Below, one piece after another: positions 1-9,611 of a DNA stretch of 64,000 bases. The notes under the pieces are model-generated. The model did not search any database. It was not told the origin of the DNA and was given only the letters and a program-made list of their open reading frames with translations. Origin of the DNA: an uncultured Aquimarina sp. (GTDB taxonomy: Bacteria; Bacteroidota; Bacteroidia; Flavobacteriales; Flavobacteriaceae); assembly GCA_947489685.1 (NCBI GenBank), contig CANLEM010000001.1, positions 372,001-436,000 of the forward strand, in the 5' to 3' direction. The position numbers were made by a program, and so were the translations under genes. Every line of letters starts with the position of its first letter. The first letter of the stretch is position 1.

Positions 1-603
1 TGGAATAGAGCAGTAGACCTATCGGAAGAATTTTATACTGACACAAGTGCTGGTACAAAGGGGGATGCATTTAGACATATTTATGTGAGTTTACATTTAA
101 AAAGATATTTGTCTCAACCAATTTCTGCGGCAATTATGGGAGCTAATGAAGTAATAAACTCCAATGATTACGATGGAGATAAGGCTATGGATTTACACAA
201 TAATAAATTGGGAAGAGTAACAAGATATAGACAGTTTATAGGAGCTTTTTTTGCTGATCGTAATAATTGGAGAAAATGGGGGAGAAATATTCGTGATTTT
301 TTAAATGGCCCTTGTGAAAACGGAATCCCAATGGATCGAATGTATAACTGGAGTTCTCAAAACCCTGTTTACCCAACAAGTATAAGTGTAGCCAAAAATG
401 AAATTAATCCATCGATTAACTCTAGAGACCGAAGGTACGTGTATTATAAGAATACATGTGAAATAGATAGATGTAGGGTAATTCAATGTAGACCGGGATA
501 CATATGCGTTAGCGGAACATGTGTTGTAGATCCTAATTACAATGAGTGTAATAATTGCCGTCCTGGAGAAGAATGTATAAACGGTCAATGTCGACCCTTT
601 TAG
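1..603 (+). CDS. DUF6973-like domain protein with cysteine-rich tail (5' end missing)
   Basis: The reading frame is open to the first base, so the start lies outside the window. The visible N-terminal part has DAFRH, then NE, then MDLHNNKLGR, which resembles the DUF6973 family (pattern AFRH...HE...DLHNN..GR) seen in secreted and toxin-like proteins. The usual HE appears as NE here. The last 50 residues hold ten cysteines in CRPGYIC / GTC and CRPGEEC / GQC spacing, like a small disulfide-rich extracellular module. An exported protein or the tail of a larger polymorphic protein would fit; its N-terminus is not visible. The family call is from motif memory and moderately sure. Confidence 0.55.
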   Translation, partial: WNRAVDLSEEFYTDTSAGTKGDAFRHIYVSLHLKRYLSQPISAAIMGANEVINSNDYDGDKAMDLHNNKLGRVTRYRQFIGAFFADRNNWRKWGRNIRDFLNGPCENGIPMDRMYNWSSQNPVYPTSISVAKNEINPSINSRDRRYVYYKNTCEIDRCRVIQCRPGYICVSGTCVVDPNYNECNNCRPGEECINGQCRPF

Positions 604-633
604 TTTAAGTATAATTTTTTTAAACCATAAATC

Positions 634-834
634 ATGTTACAATCAATTTTAAAAATAAAAGGAGTAAAAAAACTAGATAAAAGCGAAAAAAATACCATTC
701 TAGCTGGTTCTGGGCCAAGACCTATTGGTGATCCGAAAACTGGGACTTGCTATAATCTAGACGGAATATGGACAACAACATCATGTCATGTAAAATGCGA
801 AGACGGAAGAACTCCAACAGGTTGTAAGGCTTAA
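634..834 (+). CDS. Small peptide with bacteriocin-like double-glycine-type leader
   Basis: This encodes 66 residues. The N-terminus MLQSILKIKGVKKLDKSEKN and the following TILAGSG resemble the leaders of Flavobacteriales bacteriocin-like peptides (MLKxILxLxGxxxLxKxEQxxIxGG), which are normally cut after a Gly-Gly or Gly-Ala-type site by a peptidase-domain ABC transporter. The remaining core of about 38 residues has four cysteines (GTCYN, SCHVKC, TGCKA) and could form disulfides. It starts 30 bp after the DUF6973-like gene and is followed by a strong terminator, so the two are probably co-transcribed. No transporter or modifying enzyme is visible, though they could lie to the left of the window. 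Function is not demonstrated. Confidence 0.6.
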   Translation: MLQSILKIKGVKKLDKSEKNTILAGSGPRPIGDPKTGTCYNLDGIWTTTSCHVKCEDGRTPTGCKA

Positions 835-896
835 TCTATTGCTTCATAAAAGAATAATTAATTGGGCTAATTCAATATGTTGATGCGTGTAATGAC

Positions 897-927
897 AAAA
901 CCGGGATATTCTTTTATCCCGGTTTTT
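897..927. terminator. Bidirectional intrinsic terminator
   Basis: A perfect 12-bp inverted repeat (AAAACCGGGATA / TATCCCGGTTTT, loop TTCTTT) has A and T flanks on both sides. It lies between the small peptide gene (+) and the convergent serine hydrolase gene (-). Confidence 0.9.
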
Positions 928-962
928 AGTTGATGTTCGTTTTTGATGTTGAGAATGACCTC

Positions 963-2153
963 TTATGGGGTTTGTTGCATAAATAACTTGGCTATAGCAT
1001 ATACGTTTTCGAATAAATCTGCAGAGCTTCCATTTTTGTTGGCAAGCATCGATACTGATAGATTGTATTCTGGAAATAACGCTAACAATGAAATAGAACC
1101 GTTTGCTATCCCGCCATGATGCCATACAGTTATTTTGTGACCATTTTTAAAAAGGTCTTTGCGATGATTTCTCCATCCAATAGCATACTCCTGTGGATTC
1201 ACTTTTCCGTTGTCGAGCAAAACCGGCTGTGTAATTTGATCTCGTATTTCAGGATCAAACAATTGATAATTTATAAGGGCATTTCCAATTTTTACCAAGG
1301 CAGTTGGAGTTGCCAAAAATCCTCCACCGGCCCATTTATTACTATTGTTTACAGTATAAACCTCTTTGTATGTGCCTTTTGCTACATCATAAAATTTGGC
1401 TACGTTTTTTGCCGGAGTGGTAGTTTCTGCCACAATATTGATGGCATTGGTCGGTTCAAAAACGTATTGCGTCATAAAATCTAGGAAATCTTGTTTTGAG
1501 GCACCTTCAATCATAGCACTTAGTAGTGTATAGTTAAAACTACTATAACTGAAATCAGACCCCGACTCAAACAGTAAATCATCGGTATTAAAAATGCCAA
1601 CACTTTCTTCTACGCTGGTATAATTATCGTTGTTGTAGTATTCCCAGATAGGAAAACAAAGACAGGCTCCATAGTTTCTGATCCCCGAGGTATGAGTGGC
1701 CAGTTGTTGTAAAGTAATGTTTGATAAATGATCACTGGCATAAGGCACAAAATCTTTGACCTTGCTGTCGAGACGTAGTTTTTGATTTTGCAATAATACC
1801 CCAATCCCTAACGAGGTAACCGCTTTGGACGTACTCCCTATTCTAAACTTGGTGTCTAGTGTTACGGGGATTTGATCTTCGAGATTTTGATATCCAATGG
1901 CGTTTGCCCATGTTATCTTTCCGTGTTGACCAACAGCTACCGATACTGCAGGAGATTGTAATCGTTGGTGTATAATTTTAAGAATACTATCTGCCTTTGC
2001 TAATTGTATCTCGTTATGATCTATCGTAGGCTGCATTATATTCGTGTTAGACATAGATTTCCAACCGATAGCATATACAAATATGGGTTCAAAAAGGAAA
2101 TAACAAAAGGTAATAATAATGATAATAAAGGCCGAGATATATATTTTTTTCAT
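963..2153 (-). CDS. Serine hydrolase, beta-lactamase/PBP4-like (class C fold)
   Basis: The protein has 396 residues when started at MKKIYISAF; a longer upstream frame exists, but this start directly precedes a clear hydrophobic signal anchor. It shows the serine-hydrolase motif S-x-x-K (GSTSKAV), a Y-S-S-F-NY segment at the position of the YxN motif, and WHHGG near the C-terminus where KTG/HxG is found. This matches the beta-lactamase-related family (Pfam Beta-lactamase) of periplasmic or outer-membrane-facing esterases and D-aminopeptidases. The substrate cannot be predicted. It lies 91 bp downstream of a membrane HTH regulator on the same strand and may be controlled by it. Confidence 0.85.
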   Translation of the reverse strand: MKKIYISAFIIIIITFCYFLFEPIFVYAIGWKSMSNTNIMQPTIDHNEIQLAKADSILKIIHQRLQSPAVSVAVGQHGKITWANAIGYQNLEDQIPVTLDTKFRIGSTSKAVTSLGIGVLLQNQKLRLDSKVKDFVPYASDHLSNITLQQLATHTSGIRNYGACLCFPIWEYYNNDNYTSVEESVGIFNTDDLLFESGSDFSYSSFNYTLLSAMIEGASKQDFLDFMTQYVFEPTNAINIVAETTTPAKNVAKFYDVAKGTYKEVYTVNNSNKWAGGGFLATPTALVKIGNALINYQLFDPEIRDQITQPVLLDNGKVNPQEYAIGWRNHRKDLFKNGHKITVWHHGGIANGSISLLALFPEYNLSVSMLANKNGSSADLFENVYAIAKLFMQQTP

Positions 2154-2244
2154 TTTCTGATAGTTAAAATTAAGCATTAGAAAACACCCATTGCATGTAT
2201 AGTCCAATGATGATTTAAGTAGTAAATAGTCGCTGTAAGTAGGG

Positions 2245-3087
2245 TTAATTGATGTCGATTTCTTTTTGCTTCGCTTTTAGCATTTCGGAAATTTTATAGA
2301 GTACTATAATTTCGAGAATAATAGTTGGCGTGAGTATAATATACCCTAGAATACCTAATATTACTGTAGCCATGCATCCATAGGCAACAATCTCAAAAAT
2401 ACCTGTGACTTTGGCGAGTGTTCCTAAGGCATTTTGTAAACGAATTACGGAAACACCAAGTAAAATACCTAGAATACCAAAAGTAACACTATAAGCTCCT
2501 ATCACGACTTGATAATTGATTTCACCAACGTACAAAGATAAGATGTCGTAGGTGTAGAATACGACACCAACAAATATAAGGATGAAAGCAACAATCCTTA
2601 GTAGATAGTTTTTTAAGATCTTACCAGATAGTACAAAGCCTCTAAAGAAAAGGATTAAGGACAAAAGCGTGATTAATTTGGTAAGGCAGTAAACTAATTT
2701 CCCTCCTAGTATTTCATCCTGAAAATATCGGTAGTAGTCTAGGGTAAATTCTCCAAAACCCAAAATAAAATAGAGAATACCACTGATCCAGGATATGGTA
2801 AGTTGTCTGTTCAAAAAACCAGCTTCTTTACTATCGTCTACTTCTAGCAGAAATAGTTTTTTAAACTCTTTGGTTACTCTTGAATCCGTAGTTTGAATTT
2901 GACTTAAATCATAATCCAATGCAGATAAGATCGTTTTAATAGTATAGCTTCTGGGGGTAACTTCTCCGGCTTCTATTCTTTGAATAGTTCTAACACTAAT
3001 ATTGCATTGTTCAACAAGCTCCTCTTGAGTAAGACCCTTTAATTTTCTGAGTTCGGAAATTTTTAAACCTAATTCTGGCTGTTTCAT
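2245..3087 (-). CDS. Xre-family HTH regulator fused to membrane domain
   Basis: The N-terminal 70 residues form a helix-turn-helix of Cro/CI type (GLTQEELVEQCNISVRTIQ then RIEAGEVTPRSYT). About six hydrophobic segments follow to the C-terminus, so the DNA-binding domain is tethered to the inner membrane. I chose the start at MKQPELGLKISEL (280 residues) because the fold begins there; a 21-residue longer form from 3150 is possible. It precedes the serine hydrolase gene on the same strand. This architecture is common in Flavobacteria, and its signal and targets are not known. Confidence 0.8.
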   Translation of the reverse strand: MKQPELGLKISELRKLKGLTQEELVEQCNISVRTIQRIEAGEVTPRSYTIKTILSALDYDLSQIQTTDSRVTKEFKKLFLLEVDDSKEAGFLNRQLTISWISGILYFILGFGEFTLDYYRYFQDEILGGKLVYCLTKLITLLSLILFFRGFVLSGKILKNYLLRIVAFILIFVGVVFYTYDILSLYVGEINYQVVIGAYSVTFGILGILLGVSVIRLQNALGTLAKVTGIFEIVAYGCMATVILGILGYIILTPTIILEIIVLYKISEMLKAKQKEIDIN

Positions 3088-3398
3088 GATTTTTAAGTTT
3101 TTAGTTGCATTCTGGTGATCACTAGAACTTGTATTCATTTTCTTCAGCAATATTAGTTTTCAGAAATAGTTTCTCAAATTTTTTTGATTGTCTTTCACCC
3201 GCCATTTACCCGACAAAGCTTATATAGCATGGGGTTAAAGATAATCGAAGTTTTTTTTTGAATCTGAAATATAGGAATAATTATACGGAGTAGACTACTT
3301 TTTGAAGTAAGTATTTTTGCGTAGATCACTACAAAAAAGGGGGTATTTAGATGTGTTTAGGAAGTGTAAAGGTGTATTCAATAATAAATAGGTTTAGT

Positions 3399-3698
3399 TT
3401 ACGCTCTTAAATTTAACGTACTCAAATAGCTTTTGACTTCAATAAACATGGCTTGCTTGCTATATGTATCATCAATATTATTGCAGAAATGGTAACCAAA
3501 AGTGTAGTTCATAGAAAATTCTTCTACATCAATCAATTCGGGATTGTTTTTGTACTTTTCTATTTCTTCAAAAAATCTCCTTTTCAAATTAGCATAATTT
3601 ATTGCATAAAGCTTATCATTATCAATCAATTGACTCACTTTATGATGCAATTTTTTCCAAGTGCCCTTTAAAAAACTAAACTCTTCTCTTTTATGCAT
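3399..3698 (-). CDS. Hypothetical protein, 99 residues
   Basis: A short soluble protein rich in Lys, Glu, Asn and aromatic residues, with no signal peptide, membrane segment or cysteine cluster. I do not recognise a family. It has an ATG start and ordinary codon use. It stands alone, about 250 bp after the start region of the HTH regulator and next to the mfd-tail remnant, so it may have been the original downstream neighbour of mfd. Confidence 0.55.
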   Translation of the reverse strand: MHKREEFSFLKGTWKKLHHKVSQLIDNDKLYAINYANLKRRFFEEIEKYKNNPELIDVEEFSMNYTFGYHFCNNIDDTYSKQAMFIEVKSYLSTLNLRA

Positions 3699-3897
3699 GA
3701 TCTTTGTTGGTTTTGTTGCTATACTTAAGTATCATGAGATATTTAGGTAATGAAATGTTGTGTAATAACGATCAAAGTACATTTTTTTACGTTAAAAAGC
3801 AATTATAAGTTATGAAAAGTACTTTTTTATGGTTTTTACACATTTAAAATGAAGATTTTTCTTACAAAACTTATTTCAAAAGAGTTTTCCATGTTAA

Positions 3898-4007
3898 TCA
3901 AGATATTTCTATCGGACTTGCAGTTTTTTGAAGAGGTTGCAATATCTTTAAAGCTTTATCTACCGAATCAATGTTTTCGAAAGTTAATAATAACCTTAAG
4001 CCATTTC
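3898..4007 (-). pseudogene. Orphan copy of the mfd 3' end
   Basis: Read on the minus strand, this encodes a peptide that begins near LFRNGLRLLLTFENIDSVDK, continues ALKILQPL..PIEIS and ends in TGA. The intact Mfd at 14263-17625 ends RNGLRLLLTFENIDSVDK, ALHVLQPL..PIEA. At DNA level 52 of 55 bases match between 3953-4007 and 14315-14369, with weaker similarity continuing to the stop codons. There is no start codon and a stop lies just upstream in frame, so it is a remnant and not a gene. It fills most of the otherwise gene-free stretch 3699-4049. Both copies have the same orientation and flank the 10-kb RHS block. Confidence 0.88.
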
Positions 4008-4049
4008 TGAATAAATCTTGATATTTTTATATAAACTTAATAATATAGT

Positions 4050-5174
4050 ATGCCATCTTTTAAACTCATACATTTTATTATTTTTCTAGGGATAAGTCAA
4101 GGAGTTTTTTTATCGTTAGGAATTCAAGTAATACAAAATAAAAACAAACTGGCTAATAGGATGTTATCATTGATTCTACTGATAGCATCAATTATGCTGA
4201 CGGGTAGGTTTTTTTTCACCATAGAAACCGATAATATTATATTCTTTAGATTAGCCCTTTTTGTGGATATTTTGGTATTTCTCTTTGGACCATTACTATA
4301 TGTTTACTACAGGAGATTGATATTTAACGAAGAAGTGAAGTACAGACTTCATTACTCCAATTTTATCCCTGCTTTTGGAATGTTGTTGTATCATCTTTGG
4401 ACTTATAAATATTCTTATGAAGAATTTATTTTAATGGTAGGGCAAGGAAAACTCACATTGCCCTTTTTAATTGTAGAAACAGCGGGTATACTTTTTAATT
4501 TTTATTTCTTTTATCGTTGTTTGAAATTAATTAGAATTTATAAAAGGGAAGAAAAGAAAAATATATCATATTCTCAACACCTGATTACATTTCTAATCAT
4601 AATTTTGATTATCGTAGTATTATTTTTAATACTATGGGTAGTAAGTTACGTATCCTATTACTTCTTAGGAATATATTCTCCATTTGTTAGTTATAATGCC
4701 ATATGGATTGCGATCTGTAGCTTTATTTATGTTATCGGGTTTTATAGCCTCTGGCAACCCAATATTTTTAGAATACCATTGCCTAATAATTCCAATACTA
4801 AAAATAAAGAAAGGTTAGAGGGAAAAGCTTTACAGGATTTAACAGAAAGCCTAGAATATGCAATGATTACTGAAAAAATTTATTTAAATCATAAACTTAC
4901 GTTGTCGGATTTAGCAAAACACCTAAATACTTCTGTCAATAATTTATCCTGGTTATTGAATAATATCCATAAAAGTAATTTTTATGATTATATAAATAAG
5001 TATAGAGTGCATGCGTTTATAGAAAAAATTCAAAACGGGGAACATCATAATCAAACTCTCCTGGCACTTTCTCTTGATGCTGGTTTCAACTCTAAATCTA
5101 CGTTTAATAAATCGTTTAAAATAGTTACAAATGATACCCCGAGTAATTATATCAAAAAAATAGATACAATTTGA
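4050..5174 (+). CDS. Membrane-anchored AraC-family transcriptional regulator
   Basis: This protein has 374 residues. Roughly seven hydrophobic helices fill residues 1-245, and a C-terminal AraC-type double HTH fills about residues 265-370 (LTLSDLAKHLNTSVNNLSWL, then LALSLDAGFNSKSTFNKSFK and DTPSNYIKK). The SLDAGFNSKSTFNKSFK segment is the conserved second helix-turn-helix. Such 7TM-AraC proteins are frequent in Bacteroidota and are assumed to sense a membrane or periplasmic signal. It is the first gene inside the block bounded by the mfd repeats and lies just upstream of the fibre-like and RHS genes, so it may regulate them. Confidence 0.88.
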   Translation: MPSFKLIHFIIFLGISQGVFLSLGIQVIQNKNKLANRMLSLILLIASIMLTGRFFFTIETDNIIFFRLALFVDILVFLFGPLLYVYYRRLIFNEEVKYRLHYSNFIPAFGMLLYHLWTYKYSYEEFILMVGQGKLTLPFLIVETAGILFNFYFFYRCLKLIRIYKREEKKNISYSQHLITFLIIILIIVVLFLILWVVSYVSYYFLGIYSPFVSYNAIWIAICSFIYVIGFYSLWQPNIFRIPLPNNSNTKNKERLEGKALQDLTESLEYAMITEKIYLNHKLTLSDLAKHLNTSVNNLSWLLNNIHKSNFYDYINKYRVHAFIEKIQNGEHHNQTLLALSLDAGFNSKSTFNKSFKIVTNDTPSNYIKKIDTI

Positions 5175-5228
5175 TAGGATAGATCTGTGCGGCTGTATAC
5201 ATACGGTCGATTTTTCAATTGGTGAAAA

Positions 5229-5236
5229 TACTTTTG
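5229..5236 (+). promoter_or_regulatory. Candidate -7 promoter element before the fibre/RHS operon
   Basis: TACTTTTG matches the Bacteroidetes -7 consensus TAnnTTTG and lies 25 bp before the ATG at 5262. No good -33 TTG is seen at the normal distance, so activation by a regulator is plausible. Confidence 0.4.
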
Positions 5237-5261
5237 CTTAAAAGTTTAAAACCAAAACGAA

Positions 5262-6302
5262 ATGAAAAAACACAGTACTGTTTTATTAATGGTCTTATTA
5301 GCGACCATATTCTTTAATGAGTTATTCGCTCAAGCTGCTCAACCTGTCTATAATGTAACTGCGGGTAATGGTAATGGATTGCGATTTTGGAGTAGCGATA
5401 ATTATAAAATTCACATGGGGAATACTTCTACTTATAGATTTGGACCCGTTACAGATTATTCTATCAAATTTAATATGACCAGTAGTATTCCAGGAAGAGG
5501 GTGGACCTGGGGACCTGCAGGGGCTGAACCTTCAGCCGCTCTAAACGTAGGAGGGACTTTTAGGATTAAAGGGACTTTTATCTATGGAGGAAATTTAGAA
5601 TCATCAAAAACAGATTATACTAAAATTCAACTTACAACACATGATTGGAGCGGTTCCCATGGATTGTTATTCAATGCATACCAAAACATTACAATGAATG
5701 GAGGGTTAGCAACAACGGGTAATACTAAATATGCTAATGATGCGAGTAGATTTGGTTCAGGTGCTGGAGCAATTATGTTTTTTGGTAATGGAGGTGCTAT
5801 GGATTTTATGGTTTCTCCGGCATCTACAGGAAAAGATACTGATGTCAATTGGGGAATGTCCAAAATGAGAATTCTACGTAATGGAAATATCGGAATGGGA
5901 ACATTAACACCAACACATAAATTAGAAGTTAATGGTAGTATTCGTTCTAAAGAAATTATCGTTGAAACCACCTCATGGCCAGATTATGTATTTGAAAAAG
6001 AGTATGATTTAAAGCCACTGGAGATATTGGAAAACTATATCTCAGAAAATAGTCACTTACCTAATATTCCATCTGCAAAAGAAATAACAAAAAATGGAGT
6101 AAAAGTGGGAGAAATGAATGTAAAGTTATTAGAAAAGATAGAAGAACTTACACTCTATACCATACAGCAAGAGAAAGAGATCAAAAAACAGCAAGAAAAA
6201 CTCATCTTCCAAGAAGAAAAATTTCAAACTCAAGAAAAATTGATCAAAGAACTACTAAGTCGTTTGGATAAAGTAGAAAGCAAAATTTTAAAAAATAAAT
6301 AA
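5262..6302 (+). CDS. Exported fibre-like protein with endosialidase-chaperone-type C-terminus
   Basis: The protein has 346 residues: a signal peptide (cleavage near FAQAAQ), a Gly/Asn-rich beta region, and then [20 protein letters not shown], the start of the tail-fibre/S74-related repeat widespread in Flavobacteriia. After it come [13 protein letters not shown] and [18 protein letters not shown], followed by a charged coiled coil (residues about 290-346). The catalytic S74 Ser-Lys pair is not evident, so autocleavage is not claimed. It sits 3 bp before the first RHS gene and is probably its operon partner, perhaps a surface fibre. Confidence 0.75.
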   Translation: MKKHSTVLLMVLLATIFFNELFAQAAQPVYNVTAGNGNGLRFWSSDNYKIHMGNTSTYRFGPVTDYSIKFNMTSSIPGRGWTWGPAGAEPSAALNVGGTFRIKGTFIYGGNLESSKTDYTKIQLTTHDWSGSHGLLFNAYQNITMNGGLATTGNTKYANDASRFGSGAGAIMFFGNGGAMDFMVSPASTGKDTDVNWGMSKMRILRNGNIGMGTLTPTHKLEVNGSIRSKEIIVETTSWPDYVFEKEYDLKPLEILENYISENSHLPNIPSAKEITKNGVKVGEMNVKLLEKIEELTLYTIQQEKEIKKQQEKLIFQEEKFQTQEKLIKELLSRLDKVESKILKNK

Positions 6303-6305
6303 GGG

Positions 6306-9300
6306 ATGACACATAGATTATTAATAAATGTATTATCGTGTCTAATGGGGTTATTTGTATTTGGACAACAAGAACCTATTTTTAAAGAAGCAACGGTAAT
6401 TCCTCCTTCTCCTAATGCTACAGCTTTTAATAAATTTATAGATATACCGGTTAGTCATTATACAGGAGTGCCTAATATAAGTGTACCTATATATACACTG
6501 ACATTACCACAATTAAGTCTACCTATAAGCCTGAATTATCACGCTAGTGGATTAAAAGTTGGGGAACATAGCTCCTGGGTAGGAGCAGGTTGGAGTTTGA
6601 GTGCAGGAGGAGCTATTAACCGAACCGTAAGAGGTTTACCAGATGAGTATCTTGGAGGTGGAACCTCATCCGGAGGAAAACTAAAATATGGTTTTCTTAG
6701 ACTTGCCAATTCTTTTTTTAAAGCAGACAAATCAGGAGTAGATTTGTTGACCATACCAGATTGTACATTAGAATTCGAAGAAACACCCCCAGGTCCTGCC
6801 AATAATGCGGATTACCTGGCACAAGGATTTTGGGATGCAGAACCGGATTTGTATCACTTCAGTTTCCCTGGAGGATCAGGAAAATTTGTGTTCAATAGAA
6901 AGCGGGATATTGTAAAATTTATGGTAGATGATAACGAATTTCTCGATACTCCAATCGATCTTGAACCTGATAATCAATATTCGATATGGAACCTCGCTGA
7001 CAAGAAATTTAAGATCAAAGATGCCTCAGGAGTAATATATACCTTTGAAGCAACCGAAGTTACCAGAACTTCCAATAGCTGTGGGTTGATAAGAACTCCT
7101 TTACAGGATGATGAAGATATGTTCAATGTATCCAGCTGGCAATTGACCAAAATGGAACGAGGAGGTAATTGGATTAATTTTACTTATGTCGTAGAAACTA
7201 TAAATTATGATGTAAAATTTAATGAGATAAGAAATTTTACGCTATCCGGATTAACATCAGAGATTTCTTCTTTTTGCCGATCCAATACCCAGGTAACCAG
7301 TAAACGTTTAACAACCATCACGACTTCTAATGGCTATCAGGTGGATTTTGTACCAAGTACTGCAAATCGTTTGGATAAAGGGCTTACCGGGAGTAAAAGT
7401 TTAGTAGGAATCAAAGTGAGTAAAGACGGGCTACAGATCTTGCATTATGAATTGAATCAAGGGTACTTTGGTAACAATGATAAATTAAAATTAGAAGGCG
7501 TAAAACAAATTTCTAATACCACTACCAAAGCATTACCCGGATATACTTTTGAGTATTATAGCAGCGAACTGTTTCCTGCAACTACCTCTTATCAGCAGGA
7601 CTACTGGGGGTATTATAACGGAGCTGTTGATAATGATACTTATGGGTCTATGATCCCTATGTGGAAAAATGATCTCTATCATGCAAATATACACAGTAAA
7701 GCTTCTCGGGAGCCAGCACTTAATTTCGCAAAACAAGGTACACTTACAAAAATCACCTATCCAACAGGAGGGTATACAAACTTTGATTATGAACTGCATG
7801 ATAGTTTTGAGAAAGATTATAAAAAGACTTATACACATGAATTATCTACACCGGCAACAGCGGGAGTCGTCACAAAGAATTTTACGGTTGACCAGCAAAC
7901 GTCGGTAACATTTATAGAAGAGATTCCTGAGGATGTAGATAGGTTAGTGCAGTTATATAAATGTACCGGATCTAATTATACCAATTGCAGTTTAGCTACA
8001 CCGTTGCAGAAAACATTGGGTAATAGATTTATCCTTTCCGCTGGGAACTATCAACTAGTGGCGCGAACCAGAACTGGTGCTCAACCAGGACCTGCTGCGA
8101 GCATGAAAGTGGTATACGAACAAACGGAAGATGTGGCATACAACCCAGTTGGAGGCTTACGGGTAAAAAGAGTAAAATTTCATGATCCAGTTAATCAACA
8201 AGATATCCAGAAAGTGTATGACTATTCTAACGATAATAAATCCAGTGGACTTTTGTTTACGCCTACTTGGATCGGAGGAAGTATCTCTACTTATACACCC
8301 GGATATTTAACCCGTTTAAAAGAGTGTATTCCCGAACCTCATAATAAAACCACTAAAGTTAGTTTAAATGCTTCGCCGTCTATACCTATAGGTACATATC
8401 AAGGAAGTCACATTGGATACAGTAAAGTGCAGGAAATCAGTTACAATTCTCGATTTGCTCCAGGAAGAAGTATTCCTGATAGTGCTAAGAAAAATGGAAT
8501 GATAGAGTACGAATTTATTAACCAACTCCCAACGATAACCTATACAGAACCATATATCCCAGCAGAAGATTTGACTCATAAAAACGGGAAACCACAGAGA
8601 CAAACTATTTATAAGTATTCTACGAATACACAAGGTGATGCGTTATTAACAAAACTGGAGGAGACTATTTATGATTATAATGACACCGTACTATTTCCAG
8701 AGGCAGTAAAAGCAAAAGGCTTGATTTTTAAGCGACAAAAGGATAGTTATTGCTACGAATGTGATTTGGACCTTAGTGTACATCATATATGGAATGAATA
8801 TGAAATAGTACCAAAATGGTATCCCTTAAAAAAGCAAACTATCTATCGATATGATGAAGACGGTCAGAACCCTGTAACCAATTATCAGGAATTTACTTAT
8901 GATACAAACAAAGGACATTATCTGCATACTCAAACAAAAATGATAGATAGCGAAGGAGATATTCTGCGATCAGAATTCAATAGAGATTCATCCTCTCCTG
9001 CTCTCATTACCCAGAGAGAAACCTTTAAAACTGGTAATCCGGATATCAAAATAGCGGGAGAACGTGTTAGTTATCATGGTGGGTTACCACTCGGCTATCA
9101 GGTTTGGAACCGCAATAAAGTTACAAATAGTAATACACCAGGATCTGATGGGTATGAACCCATAAAAAACTATTCCTATGATGATAAATCCTTGTTACAA
9201 GAAAGTGTAGACTATCCGTTGACTACTGTAAATAGGCAAAGAACTGCTTATCTATGGGCATATAATGGTGCATACGTAGTAGCACAGATTAGTAATATTA

Positions 9301-9596
9301 CTCAAGCAGAGCTAGACAGTAAATTAGTATCTATCTATTCATCAAGAACAGATATCTCTGCTAATACTACTACGGGTGAGATCTTAACTACGCTTGTGAA
9401 ATTAAAAAATAAACTTACCGAAACAGATCAGTTTATAACTATCTATCTCTATAAGTCCAGATATGGACTATCAGAAACTCATGACCCCAACGGAAGGATA
9501 ATCCGATATGAATATGATGAATTTGGAAGGTTACTCAGAACAAAAGATCATGATAAGAATGTATTGCAGGAAAACGAATATAACTACGGTAACTAA
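6306..9596 (+). CDS. RHS/YD-repeat protein, first of a pair (SpvB/TcaC-like N-terminus)
   Basis: The protein has 1096 residues with an N-terminal signal peptide ending near FGQQ. The segment ISLNYHASGLKVGEHSSWVG, then AGWSLSAGGAINR, is the typical start of Bacteroidota RHS proteins. YD-type repeats appear toward the C-terminus (RYEYDEFGRLLRTKDHD). It ends without an RHS core or variable tail, so it cannot deliver a toxin domain by itself. The next RHS gene begins 15 bp downstream in the same direction and carries the core and tail, so the two probably act as a split pair forming a surface or secreted YD shell. Confidence 0.85.
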   Translation: MTHRLLINVLSCLMGLFVFGQQEPIFKEATVIPPSPNATAFNKFIDIPVSHYTGVPNISVPIYTLTLPQLSLPISLNYHASGLKVGEHSSWVGAGWSLSAGGAINRTVRGLPDEYLGGGTSSGGKLKYGFLRLANSFFKADKSGVDLLTIPDCTLEFEETPPGPANNADYLAQGFWDAEPDLYHFSFPGGSGKFVFNRKRDIVKFMVDDNEFLDTPIDLEPDNQYSIWNLADKKFKIKDASGVIYTFEATEVTRTSNSCGLIRTPLQDDEDMFNVSSWQLTKMERGGNWINFTYVVETINYDVKFNEIRNFTLSGLTSEISSFCRSNTQVTSKRLTTITTSNGYQVDFVPSTANRLDKGLTGSKSLVGIKVSKDGLQILHYELNQGYFGNNDKLKLEGVKQISNTTTKALPGYTFEYYSSELFPATTSYQQDYWGYYNGAVDNDTYGSMIPMWKNDLYHANIHSKASREPALNFAKQGTLTKITYPTGGYTNFDYELHDSFEKDYKKTYTHELSTPATAGVVTKNFTVDQQTSVTFIEEIPEDVDRLVQLYKCTGSNYTNCSLATPLQKTLGNRFILSAGNYQLVARTRTGAQPGPAASMKVVYEQTEDVAYNPVGGLRVKRVKFHDPVNQQDIQKVYDYSNDNKSSGLLFTPTWIGGSISTYTPGYLTRLKECIPEPHNKTTKVSLNASPSIPIGTYQGSHIGYSKVQEISYNSRFAPGRSIPDSAKKNGMIEYEFINQLPTITYTEPYIPAEDLTHKNGKPQRQTIYKYSTNTQGDALLTKLEETIYDYNDTVLFPEAVKAKGLIFKRQKDSYCYECDLDLSVHHIWNEYEIVPKWYPLKKQTIYRYDEDGQNPVTNYQEFTYDTNKGHYLHTQTKMIDSEGDILRSEFNRDSSSPALITQRETFKTGNPDIKIAGERVSYHGGLPLGYQVWNRNKVTNSNTPGSDGYEPIKNYSYDDKSLLQESVDYPLTTVNRQRTAYLWAYNGAYVVAQISNITQAELDSKLVSIYSSRTDISANTTTGEILTTLVKLKNKLTETDQFITIYLYKSRYGLSETHDPNGRIIRYEYDEFGRLLRTKDHDKNVLQENEYNYGN

Positions 9597-9611
9597 TACA
9601 TCTAAAAGTCC

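Noticed and set aside
7533..7838. Antisense frames inside the RHS, LRR and adhesin genes
   Set aside because: They are shadows of strongly supported coding regions and show repetitive low-complexity translations.
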